From: Phytoseiulus persimilis
Taxonomy: Eukaryota; Arthropoda; Arachnida; Mesostigmata; Phytoseiidae
Reading direction: 5' to 3'
DNA: 64,000 nucleotides
Assembly: GCA_037576195.1 (NCBI GenBank)
Contig: CM075101.1
Span: 32,612,001 to 32,676,000 of the forward strand
Shown here: positions 1 through 11,440 of the stretch, one piece after another
Layout: every line of letters starts with the position of its first letter
How positions within the stretch are numbered: the first letter of the stretch is position 1
The notes under the pieces: generated by a model
Told to the model about the DNA's origin: nothing
The model's database searches: none
What the model saw: the letters and a program-made list of their open reading frames with translations, nothing else
Program-made: the position numbers and the translations under genes

Positions 1-682
1 TGGTAGCTCCGTCCACAGGGCACTTCTTCATTTCGAGTGTCGTGCTTGAAAAATAGATCGCTTCGGCCAACAAGCTCAGGATCAAATCTGCTGCAGGTTT
101 CGGGATTTCAGTGCGAATTTGTCCGAGCACAGAAGAGGACCACTTGAGCAACTCAGGGCCACAATTCGCGCCTGCTTCTCTGAGGAGAGGCAGTAACATT
201 TGCCATGACGGATCTGCATCGTCCGACCATCGTTGAGCCGCCCGTGCCATGGCGGTGTTAACATAACTTCGGAAAGCGCTTGTCGGCCTGATGAAATTGA
301 GCCGATGACGCATGTACGCGATCCCTTCCAGGGTCACATAGTCTCCGAACAGCCAGTATTCCTCGTTTTCGGGGGAAACGAAATTGTGAAGAGAGCTGTA
401 GACAAGCTCCAGAATCAGACAGCATTGCACGACGAGCTCTGTGGAGTCTTGGTTAAAGTACGAGACCTCCATTCGTTCGATTTCTTCACAGGAGGCAAAC
501 AGCTCTCTGTTCAGTTCCATGTGCACCAGGTCCGCAATCATGGGAAATGCTTCCAGTTCGAGAGCTTCTCTGAAAAACACCAGCCTCCCTTCATCGTCAA
601 CAGGTGTGAAAAACGTGAGCGCAACCGCTTGCCGGATAAGGGCTTCAAGCACCTTCGCTTCTTCAGCAGTGAGTTGCGCCAT
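1..682 (-). CDS. Unrecognised protein, 5' coding exon, cut by the window edge
   Basis: On the minus strand an uninterrupted frame runs from an ATG at 682-680 (MAQLTAEEAKVLEALIRQ...) to base 1, giving about 227 residues. The ATG follows a likely 3' splice site: a T-rich tract ends in AG at 709-708, leaving about 25 nt of 5' leader in the same exon. The protein looks alpha-helical and acidic, is rich in Leu, Glu and Ala, and has no membrane segment or signal peptide. Segments such as FFREALELEAFPMIADLV and LLPLLREAGANCGPELLKW suggest a helical-repeat protein, but I do not recognise the family. The long open frame and the splice site support a real gene; the 3' part lies outside the window. Confidence 0.6.
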   Translation of the reverse strand, partial: MAQLTAEEAKVLEALIRQAVALTFFTPVDDEGRLVFFREALELEAFPMIADLVHMELNRELFASCEEIERMEVSYFNQDSTELVVQCCLILELVYSSLHNFVSPENEEYWLFGDYVTLEGIAYMRHRLNFIRPTSAFRSYVNTAMARAAQRWSDDADPSWQMLLPLLREAGANCGPELLKWSSSVLGQIRTEIPKPAADLILSLLAEAIYFSSTTLEMKKCPVDGAT

Positions 683-707
683 TTCCTTACGCTGATCCTT
701 CTTCGTT

Positions 708-3700
708 CTGTGAATACAAAAAAAAAAATCATTTGAGCCAAGCAGGTCTTGGAACACACCTTCCGAAACCGAACCCCGGAGTAGTTTTTCTGCCTCGATT
801 TTTGGCGAGTTGAGAGCAACGAGGAGCAAGGCAGACACCTGAATAACGTGGACGCGTTCCCGCACTAGGTCTCCTTCTCACTCGTCCCGAAAATAACTTT
901 TTCCCTCTACAATCCGGAACGAGGGCATGAACGCGATCGGAAACGCTAAATCAGGACCGGCGATTCGTCCACCGCGAGCAAACATGAGAAAGCCACCGAA
1001 TTGAACTCCTGCATTGCTCACATGCGTGAATGCGGACTGCAAAGCCGCGAGAATCACAGTTCGATGCAACGGAAACTTTAGGTATCGATGAGTCTTCCAC
1101 TTCAGTGTGCATTGAACTTCGGTTGAAATCCTCGAACATGCTCAGAGGCACCAGGGCAATCAGGACAGAACACCAATCTGATCTCCTCGGGAGCTTCTCA
1201 ACTAACCGTGAGGAAGGTACACCGAATTTCCGATGTAGCTCAACGAAGACGATTCTGCGCTCGGGTGCGTTCTGGCTGGCGGTTCGCAGATCTCCCGTCT
1301 CAATCGCTGTTTTCGGGCAGACGACTGCTTTCAGGCGATAGACTTCCTAGATTCCGACTTCTAGCGACGATTCTCTGTGATCTTCATCAAATCAATTAAC
1401 TGGTTGAGTTTTGTCGCCGTTGCACCTGGCGCTGTGGAGGTGTTCCCGCAATAAAAGCAGCTGCATTCTCACAAGAGGAAGAGAATGAGAGGAAGTTATT
1501 TCGCGGGAGATTTGAGCGGTATAAAAGCGCTTCGAGTTTCAAACTATTGAGCAGGAAATGACAAACCCGATCCTAATCCCGCGTTGTGCATTAACGAGCT
1601 CCGAATGGCGTGGTCAGTGCCACAGCTGGCTCAGGTACCGCCAAGGGCCGAGTTCTACCAAAATTGCACCTTCCCTACAGTCACTCCACCCTTACGTCAC
1701 CAAAGCATCGCGACATGGAAGATGCCATCGGTCGTGACAAGGTAATATCAAGGTAACTTCGAGTTCGCGCTAATGATCACTTCATTTGATTAAGAGAAAC
1801 TTGGGAGGAGGCTGGAAAGCAAGATCGGAAGTTGTAGAAAAGAGTAGCAAGCGAGTAAGAACCGTTTCTGAACTGTGTGCTGTGGAGGTGAGAGTTACTT
1901 GTGCCGAGACTGAGAGTTGATGCATTGTGAGCACTGAACTGCTCGTGGTGTTAAATCCTCTTTTGCCCGCGTAATCTTTCACCATAACGTTTGCAGACGT
2001 TGGAACAAGACGTGCTCGTACCCCGCAGCGTACCGACGTTTTCGATTTGGATGCGAATGATTTGGGATCCGGGTATGATGAATGATCATGAGTTGGAATA
2101 GGGGCGATGAGTAATGCTGATTCGAGATTATTCTTTTTTGAAAATCAGCGTGATTCTGTCGGGCAATCGACTTCTGAGGGAGGTAGACGGAAAAAATTCG
2201 GCAAGTTGTCTCCAACGTTCCCCATCATTCAATAGGGCTCACGAATAATTCCAATATGGACTTGCGAGTGATGCTTCAGCCGTCTCTTGATATAGGCGAC
2301 ATATCCGCGGCCTCTTCGAGACGGCCACCTCAAGGTGGTGCAAGTCTCTCGGCCGCGGTTACCGGCTTCTTTTCAGAAGCGTGAAAGACGGAAGATCAAA
2401 GTGACGCCCCGTCGGAGTTCTCCAGGGAAAGCCACCTCAGGCATAACGTGACCCCTTGCTGGTATGAAAAACGAGGGCCCTCAAACCCTGGCGTGACCCA
2501 TGTGAACTTCCAACACTCAGTTCGACGATCTCTTAACTATACCGAGCGTATATTGTTCCTCCGGGATGATCGGAAACACCGATCATTAGCGAAACCGATT
2601 TCTGAGCTTATTCTTCATATTCTCCATATTCTGCAATAATGGAACATGAAAAAAATATGAGCCTCCCTCTCTAGAACTCCAGCCGACGGCCTAACCGGGT
2701 TCTAAATCTTTTCCCCGCCTACAGATGCCCCTCCGCAGGATCGTATGGATCTCGTGCACCTCCGTAGACATAATCTTGCAAAATCCGAATACTCTAGGGC
2801 ACCTTGATAATCAAACTCTCGATTTCAACTGAGCGCAAAGCCGAAGCTAACCATGGGTCAGGTGAGTCTTTCAAAGTTGAGGAGGACTCCGCGTTTGGAG
2901 TTATAAGGATCAGATCGCGCGTTCATAGGATGAGAAAACCTCTTCCGCCCAGAACAGAGCTCCCGACTCGTCGAAACCCGACGGAATCTCAACAGCGTAG
3001 AATTATCAGGGAGCTACCACCAACTTGCATGCTTCCTCCTCTGCTTAGAAGCTGTCCTTGCCGAGGCGGTCCAGACTCTAGCTTCGTTTCGTGGCAATGA
3101 TTCGAACGTGGGGAATCTCTTGGAACGAAAAATGTATCGAGTATCTCGAGAGGAGAAGATGACCACTGTTAGGATCAGACCCGTGTATTCTACAGGGATC
3201 AGCAGTCTTCTTCGCGTTCACTGTTCTGCTCTGGAGTCTATACATGCGTATATGAGGGGGAGCATCTTCTCCCAATCCGCCAGTGCATCCGGCCGAACAA
3301 TTTCAGAGCAAAATCGCCGTAAATCTCCTTTGTTCATATTCGCTGTCTTGATAGTGGTTTTCTGATATTCAGTGGATTGCCGACTGCGGAATAGATTGTT
3401 CGAAACTGGATTAACAGTGATCAGCTATGAGAAAATCACAGCAGATCAAATCATCATAGGCAGAGATGAGACCACCAGAGAAAGCAGAGCAAATGAAGCG
3501 GTGAGCCGATCAACGACTCGCTCATCGAGAGGAAGCTTTTACTTGCCCCTCCGAAGTCCGGTGTGATACTCATACGGACCAAGGCTGAATCAGGGGAGAT
3601 CAACCTGGATGTGAGCGGCGGAAGCGGAGATTCAGAAATGAAATCAAATATCTCGGGGTGTATCCTTCGAACAGCAAGATTTTGACGGCCTCAATTGCGG

Positions 3701-4234
3701 CCGAATAAGATCGACAACTCTCCGGGAGACGAAACTTTCCCCTTTCGAATTTCGGGAATCGGATGGGAAATCGCCAACACTGAGCCGATTCCGGAGAATG
3801 AATGACGACAAAATTATCCTTGAGTCGACCTGGAAATCGGTTGTGAATCGGAGAATCGGAAGCCAATACGAGCAACCCCTTGATTCAGTCCCCTCAAACA
3901 CTCTTGTGCAAAACGCTCTCCAGCCTTTCAGGGAAGCCGAATCGGAAGTTCATTCTTTCCAGCCATACTTGTCCATCACAGAGTCAACGGGTCGTTTCAA
4001 CGGCTTGTTCGCCACCCCCGAAATCACCCGGCTCTCATCGTTTGTCCCCGCCTCGAACTCGTGTCGACTTCATAAAATCTCCCCTTGGTACACGTCGTTA
4101 CACGATTCGATCAGACGCGAGGGAACCGACATCGGTCGAAAACGGCGAAGGAAGCGAAAATTGATGCCAGGCGAAGAGTGTCACGGCTCTGTTCTAGCAT
4201 CTGAGGATGAAATGGGACGACAGTGGCGTACCTA
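708..4234. other. Intergenic or intronic stretch with no recognised gene
   Basis: Only short open frames that overlap one another on both strands occur here, the longest about 145 codons at 3798-4235 (+), and none resembles a known family. The region just left of 900 may hold 5' non-coding exons of the minus-strand gene at the window start. I see no RNA gene and no clear mobile element in it. Confidence 0.4.
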
Positions 4235-4438
4235 GCTCAAGCCGCGCCGGAAATTCTTAACCTCACGAGCATTGATGATAGACGAAGATGTCCTTGAGTG
4301 AGATAGTTCATCGGCATGGGCTTGAAAATATTGCTTCGTCGTTTTCACTTTTTCCTTCAACTCCCTTACGGCGTTAGATAGACGAAAATGAAGAAGAGCT
4401 CTTCTGTCTGGGTCTATCTTCTGAACGGTTTCGGTCAT
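4232..4438 (-). CDS. Short open frame in left arm of foldback element A
   Basis: ATG to stop, 68 codons, starting MTETVQKIDPDRRALLHF and containing the stretch LKEKVKTTKQYFQAHADE. The same reading frame, with the same ATG in two others and a common core KVKTTK followed by a QFHS-like segment, is kept in the other three arms of the two foldback elements. It is charged, probably helical, and matches no family I know. It may be a real element-encoded peptide, a fragment of a captured host exon, or a chance open frame inherited with the repeat. Confidence 0.3.
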   Translation of the reverse strand: MTETVQKIDPDRRALLHFRLSNAVRELKEKVKTTKQYFQAHADELSHSRTSSSIINAREVKNFRRGLS

Positions 4439-5212
4439 GAGACTTCTACGTCTACCTCAACTAGTTCCGATGCGAATGAGGAAAACTGCAGGGAAAGTTC
4501 CGGATAATTCAAAGTCCGATTATCCACTTACAAGGTAACTATACGAAGTGTCTTACCCAGATTCGGATGAGGAGGTGCCCATTTTGTAGTCCATGGTGGG
4601 TCATGTTCAGGCCCGCAGTTGATCTTCTCGAATGAGCCCGTGGTTTTTTACCAGGGAGGTCCGAAATTCGAGAAAAAAATAGGTTTTCGGCTTTCCAGCG
4701 CGGATTGACCCCCCTGTTCTTGTTTGGTGACTCGAGTTTTCGACCCTGAATCAGTGACTGATGTAGGGAATACGCATTGAGACGGACTAGGCACTCACTT
4801 CCACTTCGGGCTCCTCGGGGAAAAAAAACCACGGACCCATTCGAGACGATCAACTGCGGGCGCAAACAGGGCCCAGCATAGACTACCAAACGGGCACCCT
4901 CTCATTCAAATCTGGTTGTTACACTTCGTATAGTTCCCTTGCTAGTTCTATGAACTCCATTGTGTAGCCCACGTTTTTCCGAATTTCCGGCAGAATCGTT
5001 GCGGATAGACGGAAAGGTGTCATGATCGAAGAGGTGGACAAAGGAGCTCTTCATTATCTCTGCCCATCTCGCACCGTAAGGGATGGGGAGGAAAGAGTGA
5101 AAACGACGAAGCAATATTCAGAAGCGCGTTGCGGTGAACAATTTCACTTGGGGGCTTTTTCGTCTATCCTCGATGCTTCTAAAGCTAAGCATTTCCGTAC
5201 TCCGTAATACGG
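4235..5212. mobile_element. Foldback (long inverted repeat) element, copy A, ~980 bp
   Basis: The whole stretch folds as one long imperfect hairpin. The left arm (about 4240-4700) reads, reverse-complemented, as the right arm (about 4760-5212). Inner matches include CTATACGAAGTGT near 4540 with its complement near 4920, and paired stretches around 4580-4660 and 4800-4880. The outer ~270 bp of each arm match the arms of the element at 22332-22925 and carry the same short open frame (minus strand at 4232-4438, plus strand at 5022-5207). The left terminus is diverged, so its edge is approximate. No transposase is present, so it would be non-autonomous. I could not see a clean target-site duplication. 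Confidence 0.75.
5022..5207 (+). CDS. Short open frame in right arm of foldback element A
   Basis: Sixty-one codons beginning MIEEVDKGALHYL, with core EERVKTTKQYSEARCGEQF and ending KHFRTP. Compared with the other arms it lacks the first few codons, because the sequence matching MTEIVQ has changed around the ATG. The rest stays in frame without a stop. Its coding status is uncertain. Confidence 0.3.
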   Translation: MIEEVDKGALHYLCPSRTVRDGEERVKTTKQYSEARCGEQFHLGAFSSILDASKAKHFRTP

Positions 5213-8200
5213 GAATTGATATCTGGGCTGGACCGGCGAACTGTCAGCCAACTGCTTGCCTTTCACACTATTTTACGGAAGTGATGTCGATACTGGTGTT
5301 CTGTATAGGGAGATAGAAGGCTACAGGATGTTGCGCAGTGTTCGTCATTATATGAAACCGACGAAAGTCGCCAAGTTTCTCTCATTCGAAATCCAGTGAG
5401 GAAAGCGGAGAAACCGATTTCGAATTCGTTGTGGAGAATTCCGTCAGGATAGCTTGTAGAATGAAATTTTTATTCGGTATCTACATGATCACACGATTTG
5501 GCAAGGCTTGGAAACAAACCAAACATTCAAAATGGGCTCGACCTATGTCGCAGTGCAAGTCGGGGAAGAAGTAACAAGGGGCGCCGTGGAGGCTAGATCC
5601 CCCAGTGATCGAAGATCTCAGATCATGGTATGCCAGACAGCACGGGGTAGACTATTCTCTCACTCAAGCACTTCCGGGACACGGTCGCTACGATTCACAC
5701 TTGCACGAAACGAGCATTGAACTCAGCGCAACACGGTACAGAAGACACTCCCGTTACGCAATCTTCCATTGCACCAGATCCACTGGGCACCGAAACAGCA
5801 ACAGGACCCGGTCCAGCGCACGCCAACATCCGGTCACGTTGTCCACACCATGCTTGAGAACATCCAGGTTCGAAAAGCAGTCGCAGACACGATACCTGTC
5901 TCGAAAACCGAAGAGAAATTCGAGAGGAAAAGGAGAACAGGGACCTGGGCCACACAGATCCGTGCAGAAACACACCCTGGGACAGACTCCCCCATGACAA
6001 CCGAAGAAAACCCGGGGTACCAGCGCTTGACCCGCGGCGATTGGGTAAGGACTTGGTTATGCCTACCTCTGAAGAGACTCCTTTTCATGGTTTTTGGGAC
6101 ATTGGGACTTTTTCAGCTGGGAATACTCGACCTTTTTCGAAACCCATGTAGGCGAAAGATTCCCGATTCCAAGAATTTCCGAGCTGGCTTCCGAGAACTA
6201 TCCATGTATCTTCTCCCAGGTCCATGGATTGATGGATGATGAATGAATAATGGCTGAACTTCTCAGCTCTTGTGATGACTTTCTCGCGGCGCTCCTGCCG
6301 AAAGGTGTTCTCCCCCACATGTTCTCAGAGTTTCGAACTGAACTGGAACGACTCACGGTTTCGGTGGAGTTCTGAGGGTAATCTGAAAGGTCATAAGCAA
6401 CATTCGAGAAGTACCCTGTTGTCGGGACCCAGCCGAAGACCTGCAGCTTGAAACAATACCATGAGCAGAGTTACTGGGCAGAACACAGTCTCCGCTTGAT
6501 AGTCCGCAGAGCGCGGTTGTCTGTCCACCAAGCTCCCCGCTGCACCCAATTATGATCTAACCATAGTCCGATGCAGTCAGGTCTCTCTTGAACGACCTCG
6601 AGGCATCCGTCATTTCATCGTGTGTGGGGTTCATCGGAGTTTCCAGACGGCTATGAACAAGGGAAGAACCATCGATCGAACTCGAGTTTCCGATTGCGAG
6701 AGAGGATATCGGTGCGCAAATGTTCAAGGTTAAAGGATAACATGAGAGAGGGTTCACGAGTGATGCACAGGGAGCTGATAACGTTGATGCTAGCATGAGG
6801 AAGGAGTCGATAGCACGTCTGCAATCGTTTCAATCATCTGGCTTATCATAATCATGAATCAGTCGGGCCGAGGCACGGCCGGGCAATCAGTTCTCACGAA
6901 CAGAACCGTATTCCATCGGGAATTCCGTATGGAGGAACGAAGAAACTCCGCCTCCGTTGGACTCCGATCGACCAAGCCAAGTACGAGGCCCGATTGTGTT
7001 CTCAAAATGGGAATTTTCCTCAACCGTCGTCGGAACTCGCTGTTCGCTCGAGCTGGAGTTTTTCAAATCTTGGCGCCTCCCCATTGCAACGATTCTCACC
7101 CTCTAAAAATGAGCTTCCCTTTCTCGTGAGTCACGTTCATCCACCATCGCATGTTGGTGAGAGATCATATGCTGCTCGCTCCTCCGCTCGAAGCTCGAAG
7201 CGCATGGTGCATGGTGGGATAGGTGCAAGACTTCTCGTTCCCAATCATCAACCAGCGAGGCAATCGTTTGGAAGCTCCGTGAGCGCGTTCAAGGGGGAAA
7301 CGGCGCGTCATCATAGAAGAGTAAGTCTCCCACGAGCAACACATTCCACAAGTTACAAAACCTAGCGTATAGCGGTGCTCTTACACGCTGGGGAACATCT
7401 AAAAACTTTTTATTCTGCTCAGATTCAAATACACCGCTCAGGCACCCCTTCGCTCCTTCACGGACGTATTCTGTTCGACAAGGGGCGGCCCCTCCGAGCG
7501 GTTTTGTTTGTTATTTGTGTACAGTGTCTTCGGATGTTCATATGGTAGTGTTCTATTTGCCAGCTACCTCTGTGAATCTCGTGTGTCCAATATGAGCGTC
7601 TTCGAGCGCTCTTGATAAGAACATCTAATCTCCGCTGATTCTTCCGGCGAATATATGTGGAGCATGACCAAGTCGAATACTCATTGAGCTCGTTTGAATT
7701 GTTTCGTCGTATTCCGTTCGAGAGCTACCGCTCGCCCTGGATTCTTCCGCGTCCCCAGAGCTCTGCGATAGGTTCCGGGGGGCACGACGAAAACAGCCTC
7801 CATGGCGGATTGGAAGCTCCGAGCCGTCAGACATCAATTGCTCCAGACGGCATGGACCGATTCGTGGGGAGGCCGAATACTCCTGGAATGTGGGAACGCC
7901 GATTGTCACGAATGGGGTTCCCTTCGGCAAATACGACCGAATGCCCTGAACTCGTCCACTTCATTGCAAGCGGAGCATTCGAATCGATGTTCGTTGTCGA
8001 TAAAGGTCCGAGCATTCGCTGCTGACCCCAGCTGCCTTCCCGGCGTGCAATTCGTAACGCGGGGAAAAAAGGGGCATCCAGATGGTCGATTTGATCGGGA
8101 AACCGAGCATCAGCAAGAGATTGATGAATTCCATCGGATAGGTTCCAGGAGAATCGATGGATAGCAGGGCTCAGAGAATCGCTGCGTTGACGCTCAGCTT

Positions 8201-9594
8201 GACTTCCTGAGCACTGTTGGAGGATCGTTATTAGTCATCTGAAAGCAGATCCGAACGCGAACCTTATTTCTGGTTGGTAATTTGATTGCTCACTGGGATC
8301 TCACAATTTCACGGACCGTAGCCGATCACTCGTTTCCAGACAATGCGAGTATCGGAGCAGCTCAAAGAGTTTTCCCTACATAGCTTGCTTATAACCGTGA
8401 GCGATGTGCTCAAGCCTTTGTTTGCTTGATTGAGCCCTCTTCGTGAACTCATCAACTCCTGGGCCTTTGTTGGCTGCCGTTTTAGAATTTTCTTGTAAAT
8501 ATCCGAAATCGGAGCGTACAGCAGATTTTGTTTTGCTGCTCATCCGACCGCGCCTGCCACCTGCGTCTATTCAGCTTTTGGAACCCACCAGCTAGGAAGG
8601 CGCCTTCTGCTGGGCGCTCCACTATCGCAACCATGTGGTTCTAACTTTTACCAGTCTGCTGTGTGGGTCGCTTTGACGTCACGCAAAATTCAGCTTGAGC
8701 AGTGACGATCATAAATTGTCTTGCGCTCTGGAGGCGTTGCTCGATCTTTGCGGGATGAGTTCGTGTGTACCGAACGCGTCAACCATATCCTACCGAAAGC
8801 TTCTTCAGTCAGCGCTGTGGTCGGGATTCGGCCCGCACTCCTGCCGCGATTGAGCATTAATTTCCGAGTCGCAGGAATATATGCTTAGCCGTGAACTCTG
8901 CAGGATTCCTCGGTGATCTCAAGTTTGGATGGAGAACGTCAAAAGACTGATGCGAAACGATAGAAGTCTGAGGTCATCGAGCGCCAACTTGCTCATCCCC
9001 ATCGGGCGTTAGCTTCTCGAACGAAGTTATCTGGATATCGAGCAGTGCTAACGCTTGCCCAGATCTCGGCAACTATGAATCTCCTCTGGGAGAACACGGA
9101 TTGAGAGTTCCTAGTGTAAAAGTCGTCACCGCATCGCTCGAAAGGGACTCCTGATATCAGTCCAGTTCATTCTAGATCAGCGATGTAATCTGACCTCATT
9201 TTCTCGGAATCATCCTCGGCGGTGCCGCTAGATTATCGAACCAATAACTTTCCCTTCGCCTAATCAGCTCGAGTGTAGTCACTCGAGGGATCTTTTGGGT
9301 GAAGTGACGTGCGCGAATGATGCTTCCATTGATCCCGTGATATCGGCGTACGGGAGAGCGTTTTCAAGGACAGACATGGATCTGAGAGGATTCTCTCGTC
9401 AACGTTTCCAATCACCTCCATTCCAACAGAACTCCAGGAGATGAACTCTGAATAATTGTAGCTCGGAGGGATACCTGTGCAGCCGTCGTGCGGAAAATTA
9501 CTCTTGACTTTCGGGATGTTTCTTTTTCAAATTTCTCAAGTCCCACCGGGGACGAACTGGATCGCTTGCCTTCAATAGCTGATAATTTTGCAGG
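5213..9594. other. Intergenic stretch; no gene recognised
   Basis: Scattered open frames up to 156 codons (5769-6239, +) overlap on both strands and resemble no family. Between about 8170 and 9410 there is no open frame of even 60 codons. The last ~100 bp should contain the promoter and 5' leader of the GLTP gene; a pyrimidine-rich tract ending in AG lies immediately before its ATG. Confidence 0.4.
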
Positions 9595-11440
9595 ATGGCG
9601 ACGACAGAACCAGAGAAATTCATCTTCGAGTCGACGTTCTTCCCCGACGTCGATGAAGATAACAAGGTCTTGGCTGACGCGTTCCTCAGCGCAAGTCATG
9701 TCATTGTCGACTTCCTAGGGATGCTGGGGAGGCTCTTCACGCCCATCAAAGCTGACATCAACGGACACATCGAACGAGTGCGTTCTCACCCATCCCAGAG
9801 TAGTTGGAACAGCTTCCCTTATCATTAGATGTGCTATTGGTTCGACATGGCCTTGTCTCTCCGGTTCTCAGGTTTGAGAGGATATCCGAGGGATCGGAAG
9901 TGGATGGAAAATGTGTGGAGTCGGGCTCTGTATCAGATCTATCGCTGAGGTAGAGCGGTCGATTTTATAATTCATAACCGATTCCTGGCACAGACTTTCC
10001 GATTTGAATTTGGAGAGGTTATTCCCTCTTCTACCTTCCTGTAGTCCTTCGTCATTTGAACGGACGCTTCGGCTATCATGCGGTTCTTCAAAGAACTCGA
10101 CTGACGGAATTAGTCCTGTTGTCTCATCAATCACCAGAAGTCGAGAAGTGATAACGCAAATGTTCCAAAAGGCATGATAGTTTCAGGATGAGGACATGAG
10201 CATATAGGTGACCCATGATTACGAAAATTTCTCGAGAGGATGCAAGCTTCTCACAGCCGAAAGGAATCGGAGCTCACATCGGTGTTTTCCCAAGTATCCG
10301 AGTTCCAATAGTCACTCATGAGCTGGGAGCATGCAGTACAAGTGCGATTATGCCAGCGTTATTGATTTCGACCTTCCAGCCTTTGAGATCTCGCCCTGTA
10401 TTAAATCAAGATTTTCCGCTTGAATCAGCTGATATATCTCCTCGCGAAAAAGAGCGTCGTGTGCCGACTCTCCTGATCCTAGATTATTCCATCAAGGATT
10501 GGTATTATCGACAGGATGGTCACATTCAAAGTCCTTTGACCCCGTGTTTAGGTCAGGAAGTTTGTACTCACGGATCCGAGCAAATTCCGATACCTTGACG
10601 CGTTGATCGATCCTGAGATAGAGGTCGAGAACAAGGACAAGAAGAAACGCGTCGATGCCGCGCTATCGTTAACGTGGCTGAAGAGAATCATGGACTTTAT
10701 CCACCACTTCCTCAGTAATTTTGTTCTTGAGGTGAGTGCTCACAGACACCTGCGCTGCGTATGTCAAGTCAACGATTCGAAACCGGTAGATGATCTCCAC
10801 TCATTTCAGGAAAATAAGACATGTGAAGATTTGCGGCCCTTGTTCCGAGAAGCCTACGAGCTCAAACTGAAGAAGCATCACAATGTCATCGCTCAACGAG
10901 TATTTCAGGTCAGTGTGGATCCCCTTACTGAATTTTCGAGCTCAGACTAGCAGAAAACGCTATTTCCTCCTTCTCGATGCCTACCGCTATATTCAATAAC
11001 TCAGTCGAGCTCTCGCAGTCTCTTACTCTGAGCAACAGGGTTAATGTAGTTGAGTCCAAATTGACTTAGATGATGACGGCCAACCGCTGGAGGGAACACC
11101 TGGCTAGACGAAAGTTACTCGAGTCGCGCTCCCAGACCCCGAGAAAGTTCAAAAGTTCCCGAATACGTACGGGGAGGCCTCGCTCAACTTTCGCCGTCGA
11201 TTCAATACCGAGTTCGTACACTTGATGTCAACTCATCATGGAAGTGAGAATATATATTTTTGTTTGCAGGTGTGCGTTCTCGCGGCTCCCACTCGAGCTT
11301 CAATGATAAACGTGCTCACTGGGAAAGGAGATCGTTCGGAGCTGCAAGTGTACAACATAATCGGTGTTTTCCTAGTAAATATGAAAACCAGTGTTGATGC
11401 CCTGATCCAGAACTTCGACCGCTTCGGTGTGCAACAATAG
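9595..11440 (+). CDS. GLTP: Glycolipid transfer protein (GLTP fold), complete, four exons
   Basis: Exons 9595-9777, 10552-10731, 10810-10908 and 11270-11440 join in frame, all in phase 0 with GT/AG introns, to 210 residues against 209 in human GLTP. GLTP is a soluble, all-helical cytosolic protein that moves glycosphingolipids between membranes. Diagnostic segments are LFTPIKADINGHIER (end of exon 1), SLTWLKRIMDFIHHFL (exon 2), LKLKKHHNVIAQRVFQ (exon 3) and VCVLAAPTRASMINVL (exon 4). Of the human headgroup-binding residues Asp48, Asn52, Lys55, Trp96 and His140, the Asp (54), Trp (103) and His (145) are kept. Asn52 is His58 here and Lys55 is Arg61. The ATG is the only sensible start and lies just after an AG. 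I am confident of the family; the exact lipid preference is unknown. Confidence 0.93.

Noticed and set aside
5769-6239. 156-codon plus-strand frame
   Set aside because: Overlaps similarly long frames on both strands, has no recognised motif and no splice context.
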